Assembly: GCA_022496805.1 (NCBI GenBank) | Contig: CM040100.1 | Coordinates: 19,993,009 to 20,057,008, forward strand | Source of the DNA: Pohlia nutans | Taxonomy: Eukaryota; Streptophyta; Bryopsida; Bryales; Mniaceae | Length of the DNA: 64,000 nucleotides | Reading direction: 5' to 3' | Program-made: the position numbers and the translations under genes | In this document: piece by piece, positions 24,530 to 36,582 of the stretch | How positions within the stretch are numbered: the first letter of the stretch is position 1 | Layout: each line of letters begins with the position of its first letter | The notes under the pieces: generated by a model | The model's input: the letters and a program-made list of their open reading frames with translations, nothing else | Database searches by the model: none | Told to the model about the DNA's origin: nothing

Positions 24530-24960
24530 GAAAAAGAAATTCCTAAAATATATGATGTTGTTTTCATTCTATTCCCTCTTGATCCTTGTCGGTGTGAATT
24601 AGATGAGGTCCGATTTAGATACTCTAAAATCCTTCATTGTTTCGGAAGGAACATCCTTGGCTTGCCCATTACACTTTTGTTGATTTGCGTTTGTTCTTTT
24701 TTGGTGTGGTTTAGATACATGCAGTTCAATCTAGTTCCTCTAAACCCCTTCATTGTTTTTGGAAAGAACATCCTTGGCTTCAACTCTTTGTACATTTGCT
24801 TACTCGCACTTGTTCCTTGTTGGTGTCATTTATATGAGGTTTGATTTAAATAGTCTAAAACCTTTCATTGTTATTGGAAGTAATATCCTTAGCTTGCTCT
24901 TCGCACTTTTTCTCACTTGTGTATGTTCATTCAAGTTTATAGCTCAAGATTACATGATAT
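24530..24960. repeat. Tandem block of the ~100-118 bp dispersed repeat
   Basis: Four imperfect units carry the ordered phrases CTTGTTCCTTGTTGGTGT, TTTAGATGAGGTTC, ACTCTAAAACC(C/T)TTCATTG and GGAA..AACATCCTTGGCTTG. The same phrases in the same order occur at 32.8-33.6, 35.6-36.3 (inverted) and 55.0-56.5 kb. Confidence 0.75.
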
Positions 24961-26933
24961 ACCTTATCTTTCATGAAATTTGAATAAAATTGGAGTGCAC
25001 TTGTGCACTACGTCATGCATCATGCAGTCAGTGTCTTTAAGGAATATAATGTAAATTTTGCTGCTGATATTACAAAATTAACATTCCTAAACCACCTAAA
25101 ATTAATTTTACTCTAAGATTAATTTTTTGTATTTGTTTATAGTATTTTGAAATTTTGAAAATTGCACCTTCTAGTGTGCCACGACGGAAAAAAATGGTGC
25201 ACCCTACCATGCATCCATCCAATGGAAGGTCCCCCTAAATTTAAAAAAAACCAATCAATGTATGATTACAAGGAATTGAAAAAGAGAATTGACTTATTGA
25301 CATTGATTCAACACAGTCTCCAATCATTGGGCCAATCGTTCCACTTAAAGAGAGTATTTGTGGAGTTGTTTTTTGTCGTCCTCACTTTCTTTGCAACTTG
25401 CAATCACACATGCTTTCCAAGTTTGTGAATTTCTTCAATGGTGGAATGTTATGGTCAATTGGCAAAATCACTAGATTGCATATGAGTATCAATGGTATCA
25501 AGGCTACTTGTAGCTATCTAAGATGATTGTGAATTGATAGTCTTCCATGCTAAGTGTTTTAGGGTTGCAATCAAATGTAACATGAAAAATTTCAAGGGTG
25601 GTTTTGTACTTTTGTGGTGCGAAGAGCTTTGATTTTGACGTGTTGTTGGGGCTTAATCGCAAAATTTCAAGGAAATCACAACTTTTTAGTGAGACAAGAT
25701 GAATATTTTAAATATTTTTGGAAGCAATATCCTTGACTTGCTCTTTGCATTTTTACAGATTTGTGCTTGTTCTAGTGTACAATCATCTTCAAATTGTGGA
25801 GACAACATTGACCCATAATAATTCCTCAGGTATGATCATATGGTTTCTATTCACTACATGCTTGATTGCAGGTGCATCGACGGTGTAAAATGATTGTAAT
25901 GTTAGGCATATTGGGTTTGAAAAAATTGTTTCATTAGTAGCATGGGAGATTCTAATATTGGTAATTGTGTAATTCCTTTATGTACACAATGTTGCAAGTG
26001 GATGCATACCTTGTAGGACTAGTGTGACAACTGATGGCAAATCCCACTACTAGAAAATGGTGACCAAATCAAAAAAAATTTAACAACATTCTGTTGTTTC
26101 GTGCACTGTAATGACCATTTTCAATGATTTTCAAACTTTTTGTTAGGTAGCAAAACAATTTGTCTGATTTCAGTTGGTTTAGGCACTATTAAGCAAAATC
26201 GGGAATGAATCAAACAAAATCCAAAAAAATTCATAAATTACCAATTTTAAAAATGTTGAAAAGATCATTATGAAGTGTTAATTTTACAAAAACATTAAAA
26301 GTTAGATTGAAAAATATAAATTTTTAGATTATTTCTTTAAAAATAGAATCAACAAGTTCATTGTATATAATAATGTAGCAATATTATAAATATACATAAA
26401 GAACATAATAATATATTATATAAAGTTATAATATTATACTACTTATTTTTAAAGGTGTTTTTGTACTACGGGTGTCATAGTTTTGAAGAAAAAATGTTTC
26501 TAATGCTATGAAATAATTTGATTTAATGACAGAATGTAATAAATAGGGAAAATACCAAAAATATTTTAATATTGTAAAATTGAATCTTTTGAAATCTTTT
26601 GAAATCTTTTCAAAATATTTTGTATCATTTTGAATGTTTTAGAATATTCTTAGAATCTTTTAAAAATGTCCTTACGGTCTAATTTTTTAGAATAGTTTAC
26701 ATCTTCATTTATAGAATTTAGAAACAATTAACGTTAAAAATTCAATAAAATTACATTTTATATTTTTAGAATTCAAGATTTGGTATTATTGGTTATAAAT
26801 GTACTTTTTATCATAGGAGCAAAAAAAAAAGATGTACTGAAAAGAACAACATTACTTTTCCTAAATAGTAAAATTTGTAACACAAGCCAATGTAGAGGTG
26901 TTTTTTTTAAAAGTTCCCCTAGGTGGAGTTTAA

Positions 26934-27158
26934 CCCTTACAAGGCCCAAAAGCCCGTTGCAGTTGTATAGTATATTATGTATTTGATGGTATTTGATCAA
27001 AATAACAATGACCAAACACTTTTTAGTACAAAGTAAAATTAATAATCATAAGGATATGTATGTAACAATATATCAAAAATTCATATATTAAACCATAATT
27101 GAACAATTATAAGGTTAAATATGGGTTGTAGAGACGGCCCCTAAGGGCCTTTCAAGGG
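26934..27158. mobile_element. TTAA-flanked transposon, 225 bp, nested in CACTA element
   Basis: CCCTTACAAGGCCC at the left and GGGCCTTTCAAGGG at the right, with TTAA on both sides (26930-26933, 27159-27162). The interior is closely related to the copy at 34064-34295 (GTATAGTATATT, TGGTATTTGATCAAAATAA). Confidence 0.85.
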
Positions 27159-28174
27159 TTAACTTGGATTGACATGATTCAAATTGGGTTTGAAAGCATA
27201 CTTGATTTCCTATTAGAAAATAATTATAAATTAATTGAATTTTTAATTTTTTAATCTCAAGCAACTCATAAAAGGGAGCATCGTATAAATGATCTCTCGA
27301 AGCATTACGGGTTAAATTGGATTTAAAATCGGACTTTCTTTGAACTCCATTTGAACAGCTTTTCAAAAAATAAAATCGAAAAAACTTTTAATTGCTTGCT
27401 ACAACATTCTGACCATTGATTTTTTTTTTAAATTCAATCCCGAAGTTATGAACTTTCCAATTTAGCTTTTTACTTTCATCCTATATACCTCTCTTTCATT
27501 ATTGCATTTCAAGGTGAATATCCAAGTTTTTAATTAATTTTATTTTCTATCAGACCCACAACTTGTTTCTCTAATATATAATAAAAAAATTCAATTGTAA
27601 CAAAAAGACATATATGATGAAATGTCAGAAAGTGGAAAAAAAGTTGCAAAAACATAAAAAAAACCTACAATGAAAAAAATGATTTTTGGTTGAATCAAGC
27701 ATAAAATGAAGAAAGAAAATGGGAAAAAATGTTTCTCTAATATAAAATTTATAAACACATTGGAATTTTTTTTTAACATCGCTAAAAATATGCAAATTGA
27801 AAAAAAGAAAAACTTTCGGCTATCATAAGTTCGTAAAAAAAAATTCATTTAAAAAAAAATTTCTTTCTAGATATAGAAAAAAAAAACCTGCATGATCTAG
27901 TGCAAAAGAAATTTTGGAGAAAAGTTGTTTTTACATTGCTAAAAAAATTCAAAGTTTGCTGAAAAAAACAGCTCACAACCTTAATAATATTCTTCAAAAA
28001 TAGTTAATTAATTTTTTTTTGAATTCTTTTCTAGATTTAGAAAAAATCCCTACATAATCTGGTGCAAAAGAAAAAATTTGAGAAAAAAAAAAAAATTACA
28101 TAGAAAAAAGTCACCAATGGTAACGTTCATTTATAATTATCAAAAAATTCATTAATTTGCATGAAGATTTCTAT

Positions 28175-28240
28175 GTGGTGTGGTGGTTGAGTGCTTGGTT
28201 AGGGGTTAGAAGGTCTTATGTTCAATTCCAACTGCCGGCG
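28175..28240 (+). repeat. Possible tRNA-derived SINE head
   Basis: GTGGTTGAGTGCTTGG resembles an A box and GTTCAATTCC a B box, about 35 bp apart as in tRNA-derived SINEs. It does not fold into a convincing tRNA, and no SINE tail or target duplication was found. Confidence 0.25.
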
Positions 28241-29149
28241 ATGGAGCCCGGGTAGACCATGCTAGACACTATAGTCGTTGGACTGGGCTACCGAGATTTT
28301 CTGGATAGTCAAAATTTTCCGGGCATCCAAAATTTCCAAGCCAACGACTTTTTCTTGGGCACTTGCCTTTTTTTGTCTGGGGAAGCGGGAATTTTTTCTC
28401 GGGCAAGTTTCATATATTTCATCTTGGATCGTTTTTTCTTTTCAAAAAATAAAATTATTTTAACTAAAACAGCAGTCCAAAACAACAAATTGCGGTTGGA
28501 AAATGTTTGGGACAACTCGTCCTAATCAACTACCGCATTCAACATTTTTTTGTTGATACGGTGACAAGATTTTCTAGTAGTGTCCACAATGGCGATTAGA
28601 ACGCCTAACGCTGCAGCCTACTGCCATCCCTTCTCCCCCCCTCCCCCAATTGCAATGTGAGTTGCACAAGTATTTAGCGTGGGTGGTGCAGAAGTTGGCT
28701 ATTGAGGAGGGAGAGGTATTGTTGATGAAGATTCCAGAGTATATTTAATTGTGGGGGTTGGCATACAATCATAGGTGAGCACCGTTGATGTGGAAAAATC
28801 AGCTTGAAACAAACTCTAGGAAGTGGAATTTTTCTCTTAGTGCTAGTACAACATACCGGCTTTGGGAGAAACGTCTTTGAGAGCACCTCTAATGAAGTAG
28901 CCCAATCCAGTAAAGAAGCGGATTGGCCATTTGAAATCTGGTGGAAAAATACAAAAATCCAGGATACTCCCGAGTGATGGCCGGAGAAAACAAGTGCATT
29001 GTTCTTTGCTCGTAGTATCTAATCAATTGACCGGCTCAATTTGAGGAAGATCACTGATGACAACAATAGACCATAATAGTTGATTTGGTTTTGGCTTTTT
29101 CTAGGCATTTAGGTCAATAGACAAGTTTTGTTCAAAAGTTTATTATTTA

Positions 29150-29523
<374 letters not shown>

Positions 29524-29649
29524 TATATGTATATATATATATATATATATATGTTTATAGATGGTCCTTTCCATTCTTACAATAATCCGACTCCCGCCAA
29601 CTCACGAGGAACTAACAATGCTGCGGAATTAGGAAAGTGGCTTATTTAA

Positions 29650-30195
29650 CCTCTAAAGGACCAAGGCTGATTTTCGAAGTTCAGTCAGCTCAATATGGAA
29701 TGAGTATTGATCATCAATTATTGAGATTTTTTGTGGTGATTCTATTCTTTGAAACGAAGATGGGATAATAATTTGTGTATGTAGGTGATGTATAGATCAA
29801 AAGATACAATCATGCAATGGTGAAAAACCTAATTGCGGGCAACTCCTGAAAATTTTCATACAATGAGATATGCATCTGAATTTTTGTACACAATGAGCTA
29901 ACACCCTCATATACAACTGCCAAATTTATTTTACCAAATCTGAGACTAAACTTTGCATTTTGGGTATTTTCAGAAAGTTTCAAACTTGGGCAACAAGCCC
30001 AAAAAAAAAGTGCAACCAACTTTGAAGCTTATAATCTTACTATTGAATAACCCTGAACGGTTGAATTTTTTTAGGTTGTACCAAATTCAAGTTGGTTGAA
30101 ATCAAAAAGGTTTTAGATCAAAAACTATTTGTCTTTTTATGAGAAGGGATACTTTGGAGTGTTTGGAGAGAAACATAGTTGTGGTCCTTTAGGGG
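29650..30195. mobile_element. TTAA-flanked transposon, 546 bp
   Basis: Left CCTCTAAAGGACCAAGG after TTAA; right GTGGTCCTTTAGGGG before TTAA. The inverted ends agree at 13 of the first 14 positions. No coding sequence. Confidence 0.85.
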
Positions 30196-30372
30196 TTAAG
30201 TGTAGGTCGACGAATCTCGACAATAGCCATACTCTATTGTCACAAAGTGAACATACTGTAATGTACCCTAAACTCTATTTCCAAACCACAATCTTAAAAT
30301 TTTAGGATCGAACAAATTTTGTACTGCTCTTATATGTCGTCCTTATATGCTCTTATATAAAAAATGACGGAT

Positions 30373-30745
30373 GGGTACATTCATAGTATAATGAGCCAAG
30401 GAAACTGTAACCAAAGATTAATTTAACAGATTATTAAGCAATAATCTTATCATTTGAATTGATAATGCAATATAAATTAGTAACTACATATATTATATGG
30501 CAGAAATTCTATAATATACTAAAGTTTGACGATGTTTGAGAAGTTATTGGAACTCCAAAACGACTAAAATATGGTCGTAACCAGTCGTTAATAATGAGTA
30601 AAATGTGCTAAAATGTTCATAATATGTTGCAAAATGTCTTTAATTTTTTCTGATATCTACATAAATTGAAGATATAATTTTCTAAGCACTCATCAAAAAT
30701 CGTTAGATTTGGGCAAGGTTGGCTCGTTATATTGTGAATGCACCC
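30373..30745. mobile_element. GGGTACATTC-family MITE, copy 1 (373 bp)
   Basis: Starts GGGTACATTCATAG and ends GTGAATGCACCC, flanked by GGAT on both sides (4-bp duplication). The interior is nearly colinear with copies at 44965-45333 (inverted) and 55732-56100, including ACTAAAATATGGTCGTAACC and AGTCGTTAATAA. Confidence 0.9.
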
Positions 30746-31171
30746 GGATGTAGATTAAAATATTCTATTTTTAGTAATATTTCATGGAAATAAGAATTGA
30801 ATATTTCTTTAAAAAACCCTATTTCTAAAAATATTCACAATAACAAGGTGTCAATTTCATGTAAAAATAGTAAAGAACTTATGTTCATGACTCATAATAC
30901 TCACGTAATTCCCCATCGTTGACTTGTTCTTTATACTTTTGCTTATTTGCATTTGTTCTCTATCTTGTCCATTTGTGTTTAGGAGAAACATTTTTGCTCG
31001 GGGGGGTCATTAACATATACTTAGTCTAACTATGTAAATTAAGAGGATATTTGAATGGAGGTTATTACATAATTGGAATATTTAAGGCATATTCTAGAAT
31101 ATTCTAGATATATTGCAAATAAATTCTTAACTTGAATGAGAGCATCCTATATTTCATATAAATTTTTTTAA

Positions 31172-31559
31172 CCCTTAAACGTCAAGGTAAGCCCCATGGG
31201 CTTAGTAAAAAGAGAATAATGAAGAAAAAAATGGATTTTCTCAACCAAATCAAGCGTGGATTGGTGCGTTGGAAAGCTACTGAAAAAGCGATCTAAATTC
31301 CAAATTTGCGCCTCATTTGGGAGATTGTAGAAACATTGGTAAGCAATCGAAGTTATCAAAATGAGCAGGAGTTGAGGTTGGGGCAGTTGAGGTCGTTTTC
31401 TGAAAAGTGCAGCAGTGCTACAGTGCCGCAATAATGCTGGCCAGCAGAGCCGTTTTTCCAACAAAAACCAATTTTTTTATTTTTTTATTTTTTTTTCCTC
31501 CTCCAAAAATTTAGATTCCTTTCGGGCTGCCCCGCCCAGGCCCTCTTGATGTTTAAGGG
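31172..31559. mobile_element. TTAA-flanked transposon, 388 bp
   Basis: CCCTTAAACGTCAAGG at the left and, inverted, CCCTTAAACATCAAG at the right, with TTAA at both ends. No coding sequence; the short frames inside are chance. Confidence 0.9.
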
Positions 31560-32754
31560 TTAATTAGGTAGGAATTTATCCTCCCATGAATAAAATTGAC
31601 CCTATAGTTTAACTCATGTAGTTTTCTACTTTTTGCGTAGTCATCTTTCCGAGAATTTTTGGTTTACTTTACGCAATTTTTCTTTCTTCCAATGTGGTTT
31701 AGATGAGGTCAATTACATTAGATACTCTATAGTCCTTCATTGATTTTAGAAAGAACAATAGTAGAAAGATTTTGAGGCCTCCAAAGGGCCGTGAGTTTAG
31801 CCAACACCCTCATGCTCATAAATGATTAAAAAAAAAGAAAAAAAAGAAAAATTAAAGAAAAATTAAAAATTATATAATCAAATCATTATTAAATTATTAT
31901 TTTATAAAATTATTATTACAAAAGCATTAAAATAATAATAAATCGAGATTTGACGTGGCCACATTTTGGCCACGTCAGATTTGATTTTTAAAAAATTCCA
32001 GTGACGACCGTAGGTCGAAGTTGGTTTAGAAAAATGGTAGCTCCTCCTTGTAAAGAACTACTCGGTAATCAATACCGGAAGGTATATCGGCTACCGAAAG
32101 AAAGAATGAGAATACAGTCTAAGGTAGAATCACTGATAGTAACTTAGAAGGCATAAGTCAGGAATTCTACGAAAGAATTAGGTAGTGAAGACCATAAACA
32201 CATAACTGATCGGTAGACAGGAAGGAGAAGGAATTTTGACAAGACAGATAAGTATCTTGGGAAATGAGTCGTGCCAATGGGTTTGGCTCTATTGCTTTTA
32301 CATCAGTACAACCAAATCTGACAGTTAGGTCAGATCGGTAAAAAAGTATTTCCTAGATCTACCTGTTGGGGTAACTTGGAAAATTACCGGGGTAAAAACT
32401 TAGACCAGTAGGCCTACCGGTAGCTCCTAATTTACGGTTAACAAAAAATGGTATTGACAACTATAGGTTCCACTTGTGGCTTTTCAACAGTTGTAGGGTT
32501 TGTAAAAGAGCATGCGAGCCGCAAGCCAAGAGTCGACAGTTCTAGAGTAGGATTTTCTATGATGTAACCTAGCCTTTCACGTCCTTGGATGATCTTCCCA
32601 TGATGTTCCATTCTCCCTCAAAGATCATTATATGAAGTAATCTAGCCTTTCATGTCTTATTCAGTTTCATGACCTTTCACTTCGTCACCGGTGGACGGTG
32701 GTACAGAGAGAAGCGGAGCCCTAGTTTTTTTACTTTTTTTAATCGCAGCCTTTT

Positions 32755-33560
32755 AGAAGCCTCAAAACATTTGTAATGCCTTGGTTTTCTCTTTGCACAT
32801 TTCTATACTCACACTTGTTTTTTGTTGGGGTAGTTTAGAAACTCCAAAAAACGGTTCTTTGATTTTGTAAGGAATAGTCTTTGCTTTCGCTTTGCACTTT
32901 TGCTTACTCGCACTTGTTCCTTGTTGGAGTGGTTTAGAAACTCCAAAGAACGGTTCTTTGATTTTGTAAGGAATACTCTTTGCTTGGGCTTTGCACTTTT
33001 GCTTACTCGCACTTGCGTGCGATTTAAATGCTCATCTAGATACTCTATAGCCTTCATTGTTTTTAGAAAGGACATCCTTCGCTTGTTTTTTGCAGTTTTC
33101 CTTCCTTGCACTTGTTCCTTGTCGGTGTGGTTTAGGTAAGGTTGAATTCGGATACTCCAAAAATATGTCCATTGATTTTGGGAGGAACATTTTTGGTTTG
33201 CTTTTTGCACTTTGGCTTATTCACGCTTGTTTCCTACCAATGTGGTTTAGATGACGTCAATCTACATTAGATACTCTATTGAGTCCTTCATTGATTTGGA
33301 AGGAACGTCCTTGGGTTGCTCTTCGCACTTTTGCTTATTTGCACTTGTTTCTTGTTCGTGTCGTTTAGGTGAGGTTTGATTTAAATAGTCTAATACCTCT
33401 CATTATTTTTAGAAGCAATGTCCTTGGCTTGCTCTACATACTTTTGCTTACTTGTGCTTGTTCCAAGTTGTCAGTGTGGTTTAGATGACTTTTAATTTGG
33501 ATACTCTAAAATCTTTCATTGGTTTTGGAAGGAACATTTTTGGTTTGCTCTTCCCAGTTT
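32755..33560 (+). repeat. Tandem array of ~99-118 bp repeat
   Basis: About seven units; the anchor TTTGCACTTTTGCTTACTCGC recurs at spacings near 99, 98, 116 and 118 bp. Units share TTGTTCCTTGT, GGTTTAGATGAGG and GGAAGGAACATCCTTGG. Frames in both directions are repeat artefacts. Confidence 0.8.
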
Positions 33561-33589
33561 TGTTTACTCCGGATAGCTTAACTCAAAGT

Positions 33590-33737
33590 GCACGTTTTGT
33601 TAAAATTGAACTACCGGACTAAAAAAGTGATGGAGAGTGCTTCGTGGAATAAAGAGCATTGTAGAAAAATCAAGGACCTATCTCTATTGAGAAGGAGAGC
33701 ACTCCCCATCACTTTTCCCAGTTTTGAACAAAATGTG
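33590..33737. mobile_element. MITE with AAAGTGATGGxGAGTG inner ends, copy 1
   Basis: CACGTTTTGTTAAAATTGAA...AAAAAGTGATGGAGAGTG at the left is mirrored by CACTCCCCATCACTTTT...GAACAAAATGTG. The centre GGACCTATCTCTATTGAGAA is shared with the related copy at 58451-58651. Confidence 0.65.
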
Positions 33738-34063
33738 TGTTTCAAGCAAAATGATGTGAGAATTTCCCTTAGAAAATTGAAGTTTTTTTTGTTTAAATGA
33801 ACTCTAATTTCCTATACATTGCATATTACAAATAAGCAAAATCCTGAATAATTATGGAGAGTGATATCATACAACACTTGGCATAGAGTTAAAGATACAG
33901 TGTCCCCAAAATTAAAGTAAACATAGAAAAGTTTTGAAAAGGATGAGTTGAAAGAGTGACCTGATGCACAGGGGGACACAGAAGCTGGTTGCAGATGGGA
34001 CACTGAATGATACTTTCAACATCCCAAAGCTCAAACTTTTGCTCCATCTTCTCTTGACCTTAA

Positions 34064-34295
34064 CCCTTAAACGGCCCAAACGCCCTTTGCACCCGTATAG
34101 TATATTCTATATTTGGTGGTATTTGATCAAAATAATAATGACTAAACACTTTTCAGTACATAGTAAAATTAATAATCATGATAATATGTATATAACAATA
34201 CATCACAATTCATATATTAAATCTCAATTGAACAATTATAAGGCTAAATACGAGTTGTAGTCTTGTAGAGAGGGACCCCAAGAGCTTTTTAAGGG
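34064..34295. mobile_element. TTAA-flanked transposon, 232 bp
   Basis: CCCTTAAACGGCCC at the left and GAGCTTTTTAAGGG at the right, TTAA on both sides. Closely related to the copy nested in the CACTA element at 26.9 kb. Confidence 0.88.
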
Positions 34296-35549
34296 TTAAA
34301 GACTAGAATCAAAAGAGCGTACCGGTACTTTGGCAAGTTGAAAGTCAATTTAATTTCTGCAATAACCGGCATAGTCAGTCACTAGTCAAGGTTTCATCAC
34401 AACATGTTTATTAAATCATAACCTTCTCACTTAGTTGTAGAGTTAACTAACTTGACGTGTACTAAGAAAGCATTGAAAGAGTGCATGTAAATGAAAAGTG
34501 AAAAATTAAAGAACGACATCTTCAAATTTTCTTCATGTTGTAAGGATAGTCTTTTCCTTTGACACTCTAATTTAGTTTGTATTGCTAAATCGTTGAATTA
34601 TATGTGACATTAAATTTTGGCAGTAAATGGGAACAAGAGCAAGAAAAATGAAAACAACAATCTCCATATATAGGCGTCAAGCTACCTATTTTTAACTTAA
34701 TTTAAATCTTTATTTTAAGGCACAATTTTACATACAGGGTTTAAAAGCAAAGACCAAGACCTTAATTCATCCATACAAAATCTTGTGTTAAACTAAGTAA
34801 ACTCATAGTTTTTCTACAAGTCAAACCATAGACAAACACCAAAGTATAAAAAGTACGGAAACACAAAGGGTAAACAAAAACATATTAAAGAACTTGAAAG
34901 TAGAGGCATAAAGAAGAAAAAAAAGAGTTAACATAACATTGAGCAAGAAGTGTAAATTAAAAGATAAGCAAAGATAAGTTGTTAATATATCTACAACATT
35001 CACCAGTTAATAAAAAAAAGAAAATTATCAACCATTGTCAAAACAAAATCACATTTCCAAGCGGCATTGTCACTATGAAAACACTTCATCAATTTCAATA
35101 AATATAAAACCAACCAAAAAACCTTTCTCACCTTCTAAAAATGATCATTGCTGTAAATCCTTCCAGTCATTTGCAAATCAATTCTTCAACGAAACTTCAC
35201 CTAAACCACATCAAGAATCACAAGAATAAATGAAATGAGAATAATGATCTCTCTATAGGAACCGGCTTTGCCTTCTTGAAACCTAATTTGCTTTCTCCAA
35301 TCCATTTTTGCCTTACATCTTCATCAAAAACTAAGACTTAGACCAAGACCTTTATCTAATGGCACAATATCATTATCTTTCAACCAATCCACAATTACTC
35401 CAAAATCTAAATTGGAAACCAACATCAATCATGAAATTAAATGATCACTAAATGGAAGGAAAAAAAATTAAAAATGAAAGTATAAGGATGTCATTGCACG
35501 AGATAACCACAAAACAAGAGTTAAGAAAAAAGAAAAGTGGAAAAAGAAT

Positions 35550-36300
35550 GAAGAGTACACATGTACGCTAACACTCAATAAGCATAGAGAAGAACAAGTC
35601 CAAAAAATAGGACTTTGTATGCATAAGCGCAAAGGACCAACTGTCCTGTAGGCAAAAGTGCCAAAAACATGTTAAAAATGTTCTTTCCAAAATCAATGAA
35701 GGTTTTAAAATATTTGGATTGAAGCTCATTTAAACAACACAGACAAGCGCAAGTAAGCAAAAGTGCGAAGAGCAAGCCAAAATGATCCTTCCAAATCAAT
35801 GAGTGCTTGCTGAATTTCTAAATTCAACCTTACCTAAACCACACCAACAAGGATCAAGCGCAAAAAAATAAAAGTGCAAAAAGCAAACCAAAGATGTTCT
35901 TTCTAGAAAAAATGAAGAATTTTAGAGTATCTAGATTGAAGCAAATCTAAAGCACACGGACAACGAACAAGCACGAGTAAGCAAAAGTACTAAGAACAAA
36001 CCAAAAATGCTCCTTCCGAAATCAATGAAAGAGTCTAAATCAAACCCCATCTAAACCACACCTACAACTTGAAACAAGCACAAGTAAGCAAAAAATAAAT
36101 AAAAAATAGAACAAGCCAAAGATATTGCAATGAAAGGTATTACACTATCTAAATCGAACCTCATCTAAACAGCACCAACAAGTAACAAACACAAGGAAAC
36201 AAATGTGCAAAGAGCAAGCCAAAACATTCCTTCTAAAATCAATGAAGGGCTATAGAGTATCTAATGTAGATTGAACTCGTCTAAACCACACCAACAGTTA
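35550..36300 (-). repeat. Inverted-orientation array of the ~100-118 bp repeat
   Basis: Reverse-complement phrases of the array at 32.8-33.6 kb: AGTAAGCAAAAGTGC, AAGAGCAAGCC, TTCTTTCCAAAATCAATGAAG, CTAAACCACACCAACAAG. About six units, ending just before SINA-like locus A. Confidence 0.75.
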
Positions 36301-36582
36301 GACCACACCAACAGAAACAAGCGTCATGGGATACTTCCAAGAGATGGAATGAGATTTTCTGCTTCATATTTGAGGCGGTTCCCTTTTATAAACTCTCAAT
36401 CATTTAGAGTACACAACCAACCCTTGAAGGACAACAGTCCCAAACCGGTTATGAGACATAACCTAATGGGCACTCAATCATATAATCAAGACTGTCCAAT
36501 TTCAGTTTTTGGTTGATCTAGTGATCCAAATTAAAGAACAGTTTTGGTTATGAGTTCTAACCCAATCATCCTATTCATGCAG

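Larger units (their letters stand above)
20708..26044. other. Gene-poor AT-rich region with transposon relics
   Basis: No gene is supported. It contains a TTAA-family relic (21139 onward), a low-order repeat of phrases like AGATTTGTGTATTAGAGTTGG near 23800-23960, and a tandem block of the ~100-bp dispersed repeat at about 24530-24960 with a partial unit near 25700-25770. Open frames in that block are by-products of the repeat. Confidence 0.6.
26045..28582. mobile_element. Non-autonomous CACTA-type element, 2.5 kb
   Basis: The left end CACTACTAGAAAAT is mirrored by ATTTTCTAGTAGTG at the right, and TCC (26042-26044 and 28583-28585) flanks both ends: a 3-bp target duplication as expected of CACTA transposons. 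The interior is AT-rich with no transposase-like frame. A TTAA-family element (26934-27158) is nested in it. Near 28180-28235 there is a tRNA-like pair of blocks (GTGGTTGAGTGCTTGG and TGTTCAATTCC) that could be a SINE head. Confidence 0.8.
31560..36540. other. Gene-free repeat region upstream of SINA-like locus A
   Basis: Contains two blocks of the ~100-118 bp repeat in opposite orientation, a 232-bp TTAA element, a short MITE near 33590-33737 and unclassified sequence at 31760-32750. No exon encoding a CPIC half-RING was found here, although loci B and C have one. Confidence 0.6.

Noticed and set aside
28175..28240. A tRNA gene
   Set aside because: Only A-box and B-box-like blocks are present; acceptor and anticodon stems do not pair, so at most a SINE head.
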